A stretch of DNA of 64,000 bases from an uncultured bacterium (lineage in GTDB: Bacteria; CSSED10-310; CALFER01), in assembly GCA_937951895.1 (NCBI GenBank), contig CALFER010000090.1, positions 62,001 to 126,000 on the forward strand, given 5' to 3'. A model generated the notes under the pieces. That model saw only the letters and a program-made list of their open reading frames with translations, did no database searches and had not been told where the DNA came from. A program made the translations under genes and the position numbers. This document shows, piece by piece, positions 44,945-53,369 of the stretch (position 1 is its first letter; each line of letters opens with the position of its first letter).

Positions 44945-46630
44945 TCAGAAATGATCCGTCCGTATCCGGTTCAGGGCGACCAATCCGTACCGGATGGCAA
45001 ACAGACTGACGGAAATGGAGACCAGTGCGGCGGCGATGACCGAGCCGATTCCGTCGAACTGCTTGAGGAGCGGGTATACGCGCGGTGTATAGAACGAGAA
45101 ATAGCGGATCAGATCGGGAACCGCTGAAATGAACGTCAGAAGCGCAATGATTGACAAAGCGGAAAACATATAGATGAATCCGCCTGTGCTGACCGCAACC
45201 TGAGCGGCATCCACCAGATCGAATCTCGGGAACCGGACGCCGATGGTCAAAGCGAGCGCGGTGGAAGCCAGAGAAATTTCGATCATCAGGATCACCGACC
45301 GGATGAAAAAGGCCCCCTGTATGTCCAGAATGACCAGGGAGAATACGACCAGAAACACACCGAAAATTCCGGCAGGAATCACATGTTGCATATATTTGAT
45401 CAGGAAGTATCGAGTCCACGATATTGGCGTGCTCCGGAGACGCTCCATCCCGGAGCCCTCGGTACTGATGGCCGGAAAAGCAAATCGGGCCAGCAGCGCA
45501 GCCTGGATCAGACCTGAAGCTGCGATGGCGATATAGGTCATCGCATGACTGAACCCGTAAAGCGCATACGGCAGATTCTTGAAGTTGAACACGTAAATAG
45601 CAAACAGCGCTGCCAAAACAACCATCTGAGTCCACTGACCGGGATCGCGCACAAAAATCATGAAGTCCCGATATACAAGCGTCATTCTGAATCGGGTCGG
45701 TTTCCTCGCGCGAATGCCCGACCTCCCTCTTCGGGATTGCAGCCCGCCCTGACCTCCCGATCGGGCACGCCACCACAGGAAATGATAAACGGTCCTGGCG
45801 GCCAGTATCGTGAGAACCGCCACGACAGACAATCGAACCACTTCGGGAACCATATGTGCATATCGGTTCTCACCCATCGATGCAATCCCCTCGGATGCCC
45901 ATGCGGTCGGCAGCCAGTCGATCGTCGGCATGCGAAGCGTCTCGAGATAGACCGCCATCTGCTCGACGCCGATCGGATCAATGAGTTGCTCGGGACGCAT
46001 CCACCGGAACAGAATGACCAGCCCTACCGCCAGAATGACACCGATGATCATCAGCACGCGCTGGGTTTGCCGTGGGGAGAAAATCGAAATCAGCGTGATT
46101 CCGATCGAAACACCGATGCCGCAGGGGATCAGCAGCATCCAGAGCACGATCAGGAGAAGGCCGGAAACGAAGGACAGGCCTTGTCCCAACACATGCCCGT
46201 AGGCGACGAAGATCGGAATACCGAACGCAATGAACATCCAGGACGCTCCGAGAAACGTTTCCAGAAATCCCTTCCAGAAGAGCGTGCCGTTTTTCAGCGG
46301 CCGGGCATGCAGCACATCGATCTCCGGGGAGAGGAAGAACGCAGAAATCGAGAGTACCGTGTTGGAATAGGTCAGGAGGGCGAAGAAAATGAGGAATACC
46401 ATGTAGAGAAGTTTGGCGAGCAGAACAAACCGCAGTTCCTCCAGATACTGTTGCTTCATGATGAATCGAAACAGCTCCGCTGCAACGGCAAACTCCGTGA
46501 TCACGATGCAGGCGATCAGAAACAATCCGATCGCGAGCTTCCAGAACGGAGCCGACCCGAATCGCGTCATGCTGTTGCGAAGCTGACGGTAATCAGTGGC
46601 AAGGATGGATCCGAGAACGACCCGGCTCAC
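44945..46630 (-). CDS. ABC exporter permease, large ABC-2-like
   Basis: A 561-residue membrane protein with about 12 hydrophobic segments in two halves. The first half (1-about 235) carries LSPEIDVLHARPLKNGTLFWKGF between helices, the second LVYRDFMIFVRDPGQW and FAFPAISTEGSGMERLRSTPISWTRYFLIKY, a typical coupling-loop pattern of large exporter permeases that pair with a single ATPase. A basic loop (QSRRGRSGIRARKP, about 300-316) links the halves. The start overlaps the ATPase stop by 4 bp. Its 3' end meets the receptor gene with a 2-bp gap and shares a 12-bp palindrome across both stops. Substrate unknown. Confidence 0.85.
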   Translation of the reverse strand: MSRVVLGSILATDYRQLRNSMTRFGSAPFWKLAIGLFLIACIVITEFAVAAELFRFIMKQQYLEELRFVLLAKLLYMVFLIFFALLTYSNTVLSISAFFLSPEIDVLHARPLKNGTLFWKGFLETFLGASWMFIAFGIPIFVAYGHVLGQGLSFVSGLLLIVLWMLLIPCGIGVSIGITLISIFSPRQTQRVLMIIGVILAVGLVILFRWMRPEQLIDPIGVEQMAVYLETLRMPTIDWLPTAWASEGIASMGENRYAHMVPEVVRLSVVAVLTILAARTVYHFLWWRARSGGQGGLQSRRGRSGIRARKPTRFRMTLVYRDFMIFVRDPGQWTQMVVLAALFAIYVFNFKNLPYALYGFSHAMTYIAIAASGLIQAALLARFAFPAISTEGSGMERLRSTPISWTRYFLIKYMQHVIPAGIFGVFLVVFSLVILDIQGAFFIRSVILMIEISLASTALALTIGVRFPRFDLVDAAQVAVSTGGFIYMFSALSIIALLTFISAVPDLIRYFSFYTPRVYPLLKQFDGIGSVIAAALVSISVSLFAIRYGLVALNRIRTDHF

Positions 46631-47379
46631 GGAACATCACCGTCTTCCGATGCCCGTTGCGTTTCGGTCAACTCCAGGAAAATTTCCTCCAGTCTCCCCT
46701 CCTCCATGCAGGCTCGCCGACGCAACGCACCGATCGAACCTTCAGCGATCAGAACCCCCGAATGCAGGATCCCGATACGGTGTGCGAGCTCTTCTGCGAC
46801 ATCGAGCGAATGCGTGCAGATAAATGCCGATTTGCCTGATTTCGAACGCTCACGGAAAACTTCCTTGATCGTTACGGCACCGCGCGGATCCAGACCGACG
46901 ATCGGTTCATCGACGACCAGCAGAGGTGGGTCGTGAATGAGGGCGGCCGTGAGGCTGATTTTCTGACGCATCCCATGGGAGAACGCACCGAGCAGCTCCG
47001 AATCGAAGGCGGTCAGATTGAAACGATCGAGCCACCTGTCGATCTCCCGATCGCAGGCCCCCGGAGACATCCGGTAAAGACCGCCGATAAACCTGAGAAA
47101 TTCGCGAGGGGTGAGTCGTTCGTAGAGGAACGGCTGATCCGGCATGTAACCGAACTGCATTTTCGCCTCGTTGGGTTTTCCGAGCAGATCGATCCCGTTG
47201 ATTGAAACAGAACCTGAGTCGGGCCGGACGAGTCCGGTCATCATCCGAATCGTCGTGGTTTTTCCGGCGCCGTTCGGGCCAAGAAACACATAAAGTTCTC
47301 CGTCTTCGATCCGCAAATCCAGGTCCTGGACGACGGTGCGGCCATGATACCGTTTGGTGAGTCGTTTGAGTTCCAGCAT
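46627..47379 (-). CDS. ABC exporter ATPase
   Basis: A 250-residue ATPase. Walker A GPNGAGKTT near 37, the signature FSHGMRQKISLTAA near 137 (SHGM in place of SGGQ), Walker B LLVVDEPIVGLDP near 159, and a THSLDVAEEL switch near 195. The start at 47379 is preferred over an upstream ATG at 47433 because GGAGGGACA precedes it and MLELKRLTKRY is the family opening. It forms a two-gene exporter with the 4-bp overlapping permease. Divergent from the phosphodiesterase gene at 47523, with which it shares a 143-bp regulatory gap. Confidence 0.92.
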   Translation of the reverse strand: MLELKRLTKRYHGRTVVQDLDLRIEDGELYVFLGPNGAGKTTTIRMMTGLVRPDSGSVSINGIDLLGKPNEAKMQFGYMPDQPFLYERLTPREFLRFIGGLYRMSPGACDREIDRWLDRFNLTAFDSELLGAFSHGMRQKISLTAALIHDPPLLVVDEPIVGLDPRGAVTIKEVFRERSKSGKSAFICTHSLDVAEELAHRIGILHSGVLIAEGSIGALRRRACMEEGRLEEIFLELTETQRASEDGDVP

Positions 47380-47403
47380 TGTCCCTCCGATTCTCGCTCC
47401 CTC

Positions 47404-47433
47404 AGTTAACGCGATCGTGATACTCGGAATCAA
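47404..47433 (-). promoter_or_regulatory. Possible promoter of the ABC exporter pair
   Basis: Minus-strand TTGATT (47433-47428), 18-bp spacer, TTAACT (47409-47404). The predicted start is close to the GGAGGG ribosome site. The -10 is only a moderate match. Confidence 0.35.
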
Positions 47434-47459
47434 GTTGAAAAGGGAGTTTTCCCGGGAAA

Positions 47460-47488
47460 TTGATTACATGATGAAATCGCGATAGTCT
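47460..47488 (+). promoter_or_regulatory. Probable promoter of the phosphodiesterase/sulfate-activation cluster
   Basis: TTGATT (47460-47465), 17-bp spacer, TAGTCT (47483-47488), with a predicted start near 47495 and a leader of about 28 nt to the TTG start at 47523. It is the only clear gap ahead of the plus-strand run of genes that continues to 58256. Confidence 0.45.
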
Positions 47489-47522
47489 ATGAGCCTTTGA
47501 CGTACCGCCGACAGGATATCCT

Positions 47523-48854
47523 TTGAATTTTCTCCGTTTTTTCAGAAAACCCAGAATCCTGACCATCAGTCTGGATGGATTTCCCTGTTCGTTGTTCGAC
47601 TGTGAAACCGTGCGTCTGTCCATGCCTTTTCTCTCTGGATTGTTCAAGGAAACCCCGCCCAGAAAAATGGAGTCCGTTCATCCCACTGTCTCTCCCGTTG
47701 CCTGGGCATCCTATCTGACCGGTTCGCACCCGATCGCACATGGTATCCATGGCTTCCTTGAGCGCGACCTGAAACGATGGGAGGTGTTCATACCGGATGC
47801 CCGGGCCCTGCTTCGGGAGACGCTCTGGCAGATCCTCTCCTGTAATACCTACACGGTCTTCGCCATGAATGTTCCAATGTCGTATCCCCCGAAACCACTC
47901 CGAGGCATTCTTGTGGGGGATTTCCTCGGATTGGATCTCGACAGGATCGCCTTCCCGCCCCGTATTTCCGAAACATTGAAATCCCTCGATTACATGATCG
48001 ACGCCGACACGACTTCAGCCGCCCGAGGTGATTTTGCCGTATTCATCGATCATCTCCATCATGTCGTACAGCGCCGCCGATCCGCTTTTCTGAAACTGCA
48101 CACCACCCTGAACTGGCGACTCGCGCACCTGCACATCATGGAAACGGATCGACTGTTTCATTTCCTGTGGGATGCACTCGTGACAGATCATCCGTTTTCC
48201 GACGCCGTTTTCGGCTTGCTGCGGAGGATCGATGATGTCATCCACGAGATCTCGGGAGTGTTGCATCCGGATGACACGCTCATTCTGATGTCCGATCACG
48301 GATTCTGCGGGATCCGATCCGAAATCCAGATGAATGCGATTCTCGAGGAACTGGGATATCTCAAATGGAAATCAGGTACCGGAACAGGGCTCAATCGCAT
48401 CGACCCGGCCTCGCGAGCCTACAGTTTGATTCCGGGCCGGGTTTATTTGAATATGAAGGGTCGCGAGCCGCAAGGGTGCGTGGATTCGAGGCACTATTCC
48501 GGCATGTTGTCCGAGCTGTCCGATGCGCTGCGTCAATTCCGGATTGATCCGGATGAGACTGCGGTCCTGAGCGATGTCCGGATCACGGCGGGCGCGGAGA
48601 TCGCCCCGCATCCAACGGCACCGGATCTCATCGCGATTCCTCGAAACGGGTTCGATCTGAAAGGAAAGCTCGAGCCTTCGCCGATGGTTTCACACAGCAA
48701 TCTCAGAGGCATGCATACATTCGACGATGCGTTTCTGTGGATTTCGAACCGAAAAATATTGAAAGACGCGATCAGCATCCGCGATCTTTTTCCTTCTATC
48801 CTGAATTTTTTCGGAATTCATGATATTGAATCGGACGGACAGGTGATCTTCTGA
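47523..48854 (+). CDS. Alkaline-phosphatase-superfamily phosphodiesterase, cytoplasmic
   Basis: A 443-residue enzyme of the type I phosphodiesterase/nucleotide pyrophosphatase group. Asp18 (ISLDGF) and Ser57 (TVSPVAW) occupy the first metal and nucleophile positions; most relatives, including the two paralogues downstream, have Thr at the latter. METDRLFHF near 205 supplies the second Asp and His, MSDHGF near 255 the Asp-His pair, and GMHTFDD near 395 the last His. No signal peptide, so it acts in the cytoplasm. The start is a TTG with AGGAT upstream. It ends in DGQVIF without the LGYL tail of its paralogues. Neighbours are sat, a PHP enzyme and cysC; the natural substrate is unknown. Confidence 0.82.
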   Translation: MNFLRFFRKPRILTISLDGFPCSLFDCETVRLSMPFLSGLFKETPPRKMESVHPTVSPVAWASYLTGSHPIAHGIHGFLERDLKRWEVFIPDARALLRETLWQILSCNTYTVFAMNVPMSYPPKPLRGILVGDFLGLDLDRIAFPPRISETLKSLDYMIDADTTSAARGDFAVFIDHLHHVVQRRRSAFLKLHTTLNWRLAHLHIMETDRLFHFLWDALVTDHPFSDAVFGLLRRIDDVIHEISGVLHPDDTLILMSDHGFCGIRSEIQMNAILEELGYLKWKSGTGTGLNRIDPASRAYSLIPGRVYLNMKGREPQGCVDSRHYSGMLSELSDALRQFRIDPDETAVLSDVRITAGAEIAPHPTAPDLIAIPRNGFDLKGKLEPSPMVSHSNLRGMHTFDDAFLWISNRKILKDAISIRDLFPSILNFFGIHDIESDGQVIF

Positions 48855-48903
48855 TGCCCGTCACATGTTTTTTGATCCATCATGATGCCAAAGGAGACCG
48901 ACC

Positions 48904-50055
48904 ATGATTCAACAGATTCCAGCGCACGGCGGTAAACTGGTCAACCGGGTACTCGAAGGCCAGCAGCGAACCGCTCTTCTTGAACGTATTCCGACATTGA
49001 AACGCCTGACGTTGAACCGCCGGGAGATCGCCGATCTCGAAATGATTTCCACCGGAGCATTCAGCCCGCTCGAAGGATTCGTGACGTCGAAGGATTACGA
49101 GAGCATCCTGCACAACATGCATCTGGTCAACGGCCTGCCGTGGACGATTCCGATCACGCTTTCAGTGGACGAGGACAGCCGAAAGAAAATCAAGGAAGGC
49201 GAAGATCTGGCGATGTACAGCATCGACGGTGACTGTCTCGGAGTACTCCATCTGGAGGAGATCTTCCCGTACGACAAGACGAAAGAAGCGCTCCAGGTTT
49301 ACAAAACCGACGATGTCAAGCACCCCGGAGTGGCTGCGCTGAACGAACAGGGCTCGTTCTATCTGGGCGGCCGTGTCAGCCTGGTCAAGGGAATCATCCA
49401 CGATGATTTCCGTTCACATCGTCTCGATCCGAAAGAAACCCGTGTTCTGTTCAAGGAGCGTGACTGGCATACGATCGTGGCTTTCCAGACCCGGAATCCC
49501 GTGCACAGAGCGCATGAATACATCCAGAAGTGCGCGATGGAGATGGTCGATGGCCTGCTTCTCCACCCTCTGGTCGGCGAAACCAAGAGCGACGATATTC
49601 CGGCGGACGTCAGGATGAAGTGTTACGAGGCGTTGCTGAAGAATTACTACCCGCAGAACCGTGTTGTGTTATCCGTTCTGCCCGCCAACATGCGCTATGC
49701 CGGCCCCAAAGAAGCGATTCTTCATGCGCTGGTGCGGAAAAACTACGGATGCACGCATTTCATCGTCGGCCGCGACCACGCCGGAGTCGGGAATTATTAC
49801 GGCACCTTCGATGCGCATCACATCTTCCGTGAGTTTGACCCCGCAGAAATCGGAATCACACCCCTGTTTTTCGATTACACATTCTACTGCCAGAAGTGCG
49901 GGGCAATGGCGTCCCCGAAGACCTGCCCTCATCCGCCTGAAAACCACGTCACGCTTTCCGGAACAAAAGTTCGGGAAATGCTGAAAAACCGGATCACGCC
50001 TCCAATCGAGTTCACTCGTCCGGAAATCGCCGAAATTTTGATGCAGAACACCTGA
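48904..50055 (+). CDS. sat: Sulfate adenylyltransferase (ATP sulfurylase), homo-oligomeric type
   Basis: A 383-residue Sat that makes adenosine 5'-phosphosulfate (APS) from ATP and sulfate. Motifs include STGAFSPLEGF near 50-60, QTRNPVHRAHE near 199 (ATP-binding H-x-x-H), HPLVGETKSDDIP near 220, GRDHAGVG near 293 and FYCQKCGAM followed by CPHP (Cys ligands of a small zinc site, 335-350). The family end SGTKVREML is intact. GGAGACCGACC precedes the ATG. This is the single-polypeptide type and not CysDN. The PHP gene starts in its stop codon (TGATG) and cysC follows, forming a PAPS-making unit. No APS reductase or PAPS reductase is near. Confidence 0.96.
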   Translation: MIQQIPAHGGKLVNRVLEGQQRTALLERIPTLKRLTLNRREIADLEMISTGAFSPLEGFVTSKDYESILHNMHLVNGLPWTIPITLSVDEDSRKKIKEGEDLAMYSIDGDCLGVLHLEEIFPYDKTKEALQVYKTDDVKHPGVAALNEQGSFYLGGRVSLVKGIIHDDFRSHRLDPKETRVLFKERDWHTIVAFQTRNPVHRAHEYIQKCAMEMVDGLLLHPLVGETKSDDIPADVRMKCYEALLKNYYPQNRVVLSVLPANMRYAGPKEAILHALVRKNYGCTHFIVGRDHAGVGNYYGTFDAHHIFREFDPAEIGITPLFFDYTFYCQKCGAMASPKTCPHPPENHVTLSGTKVREMLKNRITPPIEFTRPEIAEILMQNT

Positions 50056-50987
50056 TGAATGCCCCTTCGTCACCGACAGTTCCGTCAGCCACCGTGATCG
50101 ATATGCATACGCATTCCACCGCTTCGGACGGCACCCTCTCCCCTGCCTCGCTCGTGGAACACGCTGTCCAAGCCGGAATCTCGATTCTCGCACTGACGGA
50201 CCACGACACCACCGACGGTGTCCCGGAAGCGAATCGGGCAGCCGATGCGAAACGAGTAATGCTGATCCCCGGAATCGAACTGAGCACGGATTGCAGGATG
50301 TGCAAGGCGCATCTGCTCGGACTGGGTATCACACGGGAATCACCGGCCTTGACCTCGCTGCTTTCAACGATTCGCGAGGGACGGCGTGAACGCAACCATC
50401 GTATCGTTCGGAAGCTGAATCTTCTGGGTTACCCGATCACCTTCGAGGACGTGGCAGCGGAAGCCGGAGGCGATATCATCGGACGACCGCACATCGCACG
50501 GACTCTCGTTAAAAAACAATACTTTCCAACGATGCAACAGTGCTTCGCGGAGTTGCTCGATCGGAATGGAGCAGCCTATGTACAGCGATGGCGGCCGGAT
50601 GTGCAGGTCGCCGTCGATGCGATCCACGATGCCGGAGGTCTGGCCGTGCTGGCGCACCCGGGCCTTCTGCATCTCGATCCGGATTCTGAATATCATCGAT
50701 TCATCGAGAGCATGAAAGATATCGGACTGGACGGTATCGAATCGAACTACCCGATGCACTCGATGGAACAGTTGAGTTTCTTTGCCGACCTGGCGGAAAC
50801 TTTCGGTTTGTTACAAACCGGGGGCAGTGATTTTCATGGATTGAACAAGGAAGCCGTCACTCTCGGGATCGGCACCGGGCATCGACCGATCGGATATGAA
50901 TACGCCGCATCCGTCCTTGCCCGCCTTGTCCTGCGCCAGGAATACATCGCCTCTCCCGTGCAATCTCTGTCACCCGGCAACCCATGA
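50055..50987 (+). CDS. PHP-domain phosphoesterase, YciV/RNase AM-like (3',5'-bisphosphate nucleotidase type)
   Basis: A 310-residue PHP enzyme. Metal-binding motifs in order are IDMHTHSTASDGT (16-28), LTDHDTTDG (47-55), GIELST (72-77), IGRPHIARTL (about 142), VLAHPG (about 198) and GGSDFHG (about 258), the full set for a trinuclear PHP site. The split by an inserted helical domain between 95 and 190 matches YciV/TrpH-like proteins, which include enzymes hydrolysing nucleoside 3',5'-bisphosphates such as pAp. Its ATG overlaps the sat stop and cysC follows 37 bp later. I therefore infer removal of 3'-phosphoadenosine 5'-phosphate released when PAPS is used. A 5'-3' exonuclease activity on short RNA is the alternative. 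Confidence 0.85.
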   Translation: MNAPSSPTVPSATVIDMHTHSTASDGTLSPASLVEHAVQAGISILALTDHDTTDGVPEANRAADAKRVMLIPGIELSTDCRMCKAHLLGLGITRESPALTSLLSTIREGRRERNHRIVRKLNLLGYPITFEDVAAEAGGDIIGRPHIARTLVKKQYFPTMQQCFAELLDRNGAAYVQRWRPDVQVAVDAIHDAGGLAVLAHPGLLHLDPDSEYHRFIESMKDIGLDGIESNYPMHSMEQLSFFADLAETFGLLQTGGSDFHGLNKEAVTLGIGTGHRPIGYEYAASVLARLVLRQEYIASPVQSLSPGNP

Positions 50988-51024
50988 AACTATCTCGTTA
51001 CAGGACTCCAAGGAGAACAATCAT

Positions 51025-51621
51025 ATGGCCAAGGGATTTACTGTCTGGTTCACCGGCCTTTCCGGCTCGGGAAAATCATCGCTCGCCAATCGTCTCGCCG
51101 AGATCATAAAAAGCCGCGGTCTTCCGGTCGAAATCATCGACGGGGACGTGATCCGTCGAAGCCTCTCAAAAGGTCTCGGTTTTTCGAAGGAAGACCGTGA
51201 TGAAAACATTCGCCGGGTCGGACACGTCTGCAGCTATCTGACGGCGACCGAACGCGTCGCCATCGCTGCGTGCATTTCTCCATACCGCAACATCCGAGAC
51301 CGCAATCGGGACCTGATTGGCGACTTCGTGGAGGTCTACTGCAAGTGCTCGCTGGACGAATGCGCCAAACGGGATCCGAAAGGCATGTACAAGAAAGCGT
51401 TCGCCGGGCAGATCAAAGGGTTTACCGGAGTGGACGACCCGTATGAAGAACCGCTCGCCGCTGAAGTTGTGGTCAATACCGACTCCGAATCACTCGACGA
51501 AAGTCTCGCGAAAATCGTCACGAAACTCGAAACAATGGCCCTGATTCCAACCGGGGATACGCTGACCGCCGAAGAAGAGCAGCTCATCAAGAAAAAACTC
51601 GCCGATCTCGGCTATCTCTGA
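51025..51621 (+). CDS. cysC: Adenylylsulfate kinase (APS kinase)
   Basis: A 198-residue kinase that turns APS into PAPS. P-loop GLSGSGKS at 11-18, IDGDVIR near 40-46, KGLGFSKEDRDENIRR near 50-65, AACISPYRNIRDRNR near 83, FVEVYCKCSLDECAKRDPKGMYKKA near 104 and GFTGVDDPYEEP near 138 are all canonical. The kinase core ends near residue 175. An extra tail of about 22 residues follows, ending EEEQLIKKKLADLGYL, which resembles the C-termini of the phosphodiesterases at 51679, 53370 and 56589. The start with AAGGAG is chosen over a frame running back to 50896. Third gene of the sat unit. Confidence 0.96.
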   Translation: MAKGFTVWFTGLSGSGKSSLANRLAEIIKSRGLPVEIIDGDVIRRSLSKGLGFSKEDRDENIRRVGHVCSYLTATERVAIAACISPYRNIRDRNRDLIGDFVEVYCKCSLDECAKRDPKGMYKKAFAGQIKGFTGVDDPYEEPLAAEVVVNTDSESLDESLAKIVTKLETMALIPTGDTLTAEEEQLIKKKLADLGYL

Positions 51622-51678
51622 TCCCGACATGCCGAATGCACACGACAGGATGAGTGAAACCGTTGAAGGGTTCTGCGT

Positions 51679-53343
51679 TTGGATAATCGAATCGCCATCA
51701 TAGGCCTTGACGGCGCTACGTTCGATCTGCTTACGCCATGGATGGATGAGGGGATCCTGACCAATCTCGCACGCTTCCGCGAACGAGCCGTCCGATGCGT
51801 ATTAACAAGCACGATTCCCCCTACGACACCTCCGGCATGGACCACATGCTTTACCGGTTTGAATCCGGGTCGACACGGAATCTTCGATTTCACGGAAAGC
51901 CCTCTGGTCGATTCCGATCGCCCGCTCATTTCGTCGGGCCATGCACGAGGCGCCAGGATCTGGCAGATCATCGGATCCTTCGGAAAACGTTCAATTGTCG
52001 TCAATGTTCCTATGACATATCCCCCGGAGCCAATTCTCGGCGATATGATCTCCGGGATGCTCGCACCCGGATTCGAATCGGAATTCACGTACCCCGCATC
52101 TCTGAAGCATGAAATCAAAGCGGTCTGCGGTCATTACATCCCCAATCTCGATGTCCCCCGATATGACCCGGCGGATCATGCCAGCCTGTTCCGTTTTCTG
52201 GACGATCTGCGCGAGTGTACCGATCGGAGAATCGAGGCAATACGGAGATTGATGACGACACGCGATTGGTCGTTCTTCTTCGGCGTCTTCATCGGCATGG
52301 ATCGCATTCAGCATCTTCTGTTCAAATATCTCGATCCGCGCAACCCGACACCGGAAGCCGGCATCGCGAAACTGCGGCATCGAGCGATTGAAGAGTATCA
52401 GCGGATCGACCGCGCCGTGGGCGAAATCATTGAGCGCGCCGGTGAGGAGACCGCGATCTGGATTGTTTCGGACCATGGATTCGGAGCGACCCAGTCGTAT
52501 TTCAACGCGAATGCCTGGCTGATGGATCAGGGATTTCTCCACGTCCATCCCCTCCCCTATCTCCGGAAACGGATTTTTCATCTCGCGATGGCCCTGGATG
52601 AATCGCCGCTTTTCCGCCGGATCTTCCCGCGAAAGCTGTCGAAGCTGTTGCGACACCGAATCCGCGCCTCACGTTCGACGGCTCACTCGGCCCGCGCTGA
52701 TCTGGACAGGGTCATCGACTGGAACAGAACCCAGGCCTATTTTGCCTCGATCCCCACGCAAGGCATCTACATTCATGAATCCGCTCCCGGGATGACCCAG
52801 CAAAAAATGATCGGATTGAAGCGTGATATCCGGACTCGACTGGAGGAACTGACCGATCCCGTCACCGGGGAACGCATCACGGATGCCGTGTGGTTCCGGG
52901 AAGATATTTATGAGGGTTCAGAAACGTATCGGGCTCCTCATATCGTCTTCCAGATGAAACGATATGCCATCCTGGGGCGCCAACATCTCGGGACCGGATC
53001 ATGGTTCAGTTCGTGCGATCATCTGCCGATCGGATTCCATCGGCCCGAAGGCATCCTGATGGCGGCCGGCCCCGGTTTCCTGCCCGGCTCACGTGACGAC
53101 ATCCAGATGCGGGATATCCTTCCCAGCGTGCTGTATTCCGCTGGCCTGCCGATTCCCGACGGATGCGATGGAACCGTGCGTCAGGAACTGTTTCATCCCG
53201 ACTTTGTCCACGCCAGACCGGTCCGCTCGGCCGATTTCAGCAATCTCGCGGCACCGCGCGATCTCACGTCCCCGTCCGCCTATTCGGCGGATGAAGTGGA
53301 ATCCGTCAGTAAACGATTAAAAAATCTGGGATACCTTGAGTAG
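51679..53343 (+). CDS. Alkaline-phosphatase-superfamily phosphodiesterase with LGYLE tail
   Basis: A 554-residue cytoplasmic enzyme (no signal peptide). Metal Asp11 (IIGLDGATFD), Thr50 nucleophile (PTTPPAW), FTGLNPGRHGIFDF, MDRIQHLLF near 207 (Asp and His), VSDHGFGATQ near 260 and DHLPIGFHRPEG near 448 (final His) make a complete active site of the NPP-like type. The C-terminus reads SKRLKNLGYLE. The start is a TTG with AAGGG at 9-nt spacing. Relatives are annotated as nucleotide pyrophosphatases or phosphodiesterases of nucleotide or lipid-linked groups. Position directly after cysC suggests a phosphosulfate or activated-group substrate, which is inference. Confidence 0.85.
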   Translation: MDNRIAIIGLDGATFDLLTPWMDEGILTNLARFRERAVRCVLTSTIPPTTPPAWTTCFTGLNPGRHGIFDFTESPLVDSDRPLISSGHARGARIWQIIGSFGKRSIVVNVPMTYPPEPILGDMISGMLAPGFESEFTYPASLKHEIKAVCGHYIPNLDVPRYDPADHASLFRFLDDLRECTDRRIEAIRRLMTTRDWSFFFGVFIGMDRIQHLLFKYLDPRNPTPEAGIAKLRHRAIEEYQRIDRAVGEIIERAGEETAIWIVSDHGFGATQSYFNANAWLMDQGFLHVHPLPYLRKRIFHLAMALDESPLFRRIFPRKLSKLLRHRIRASRSTAHSARADLDRVIDWNRTQAYFASIPTQGIYIHESAPGMTQQKMIGLKRDIRTRLEELTDPVTGERITDAVWFREDIYEGSETYRAPHIVFQMKRYAILGRQHLGTGSWFSSCDHLPIGFHRPEGILMAAGPGFLPGSRDDIQMRDILPSVLYSAGLPIPDGCDGTVRQELFHPDFVHARPVRSADFSNLAAPRDLTSPSAYSADEVESVSKRLKNLGYLE

Positions 53344-53369
53344 ATACTTCAATTTCAGGAGAAGAGCAC

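Noticed and set aside
44935..44946. Twelve-base perfect palindrome GATTCTAGAATC at two converging stop codons
   Set aside because: No loop and no T-run; more easily explained by the two stop codons and their neighbours than by a terminator or binding site.
45545..46936. Long plus-strand frame of 463 codons
   Set aside because: Fully antisense to the ABC permease and ATPase; composition (Gln, Arg, His rich, no hydrophobic core) is typical of a shadow frame.
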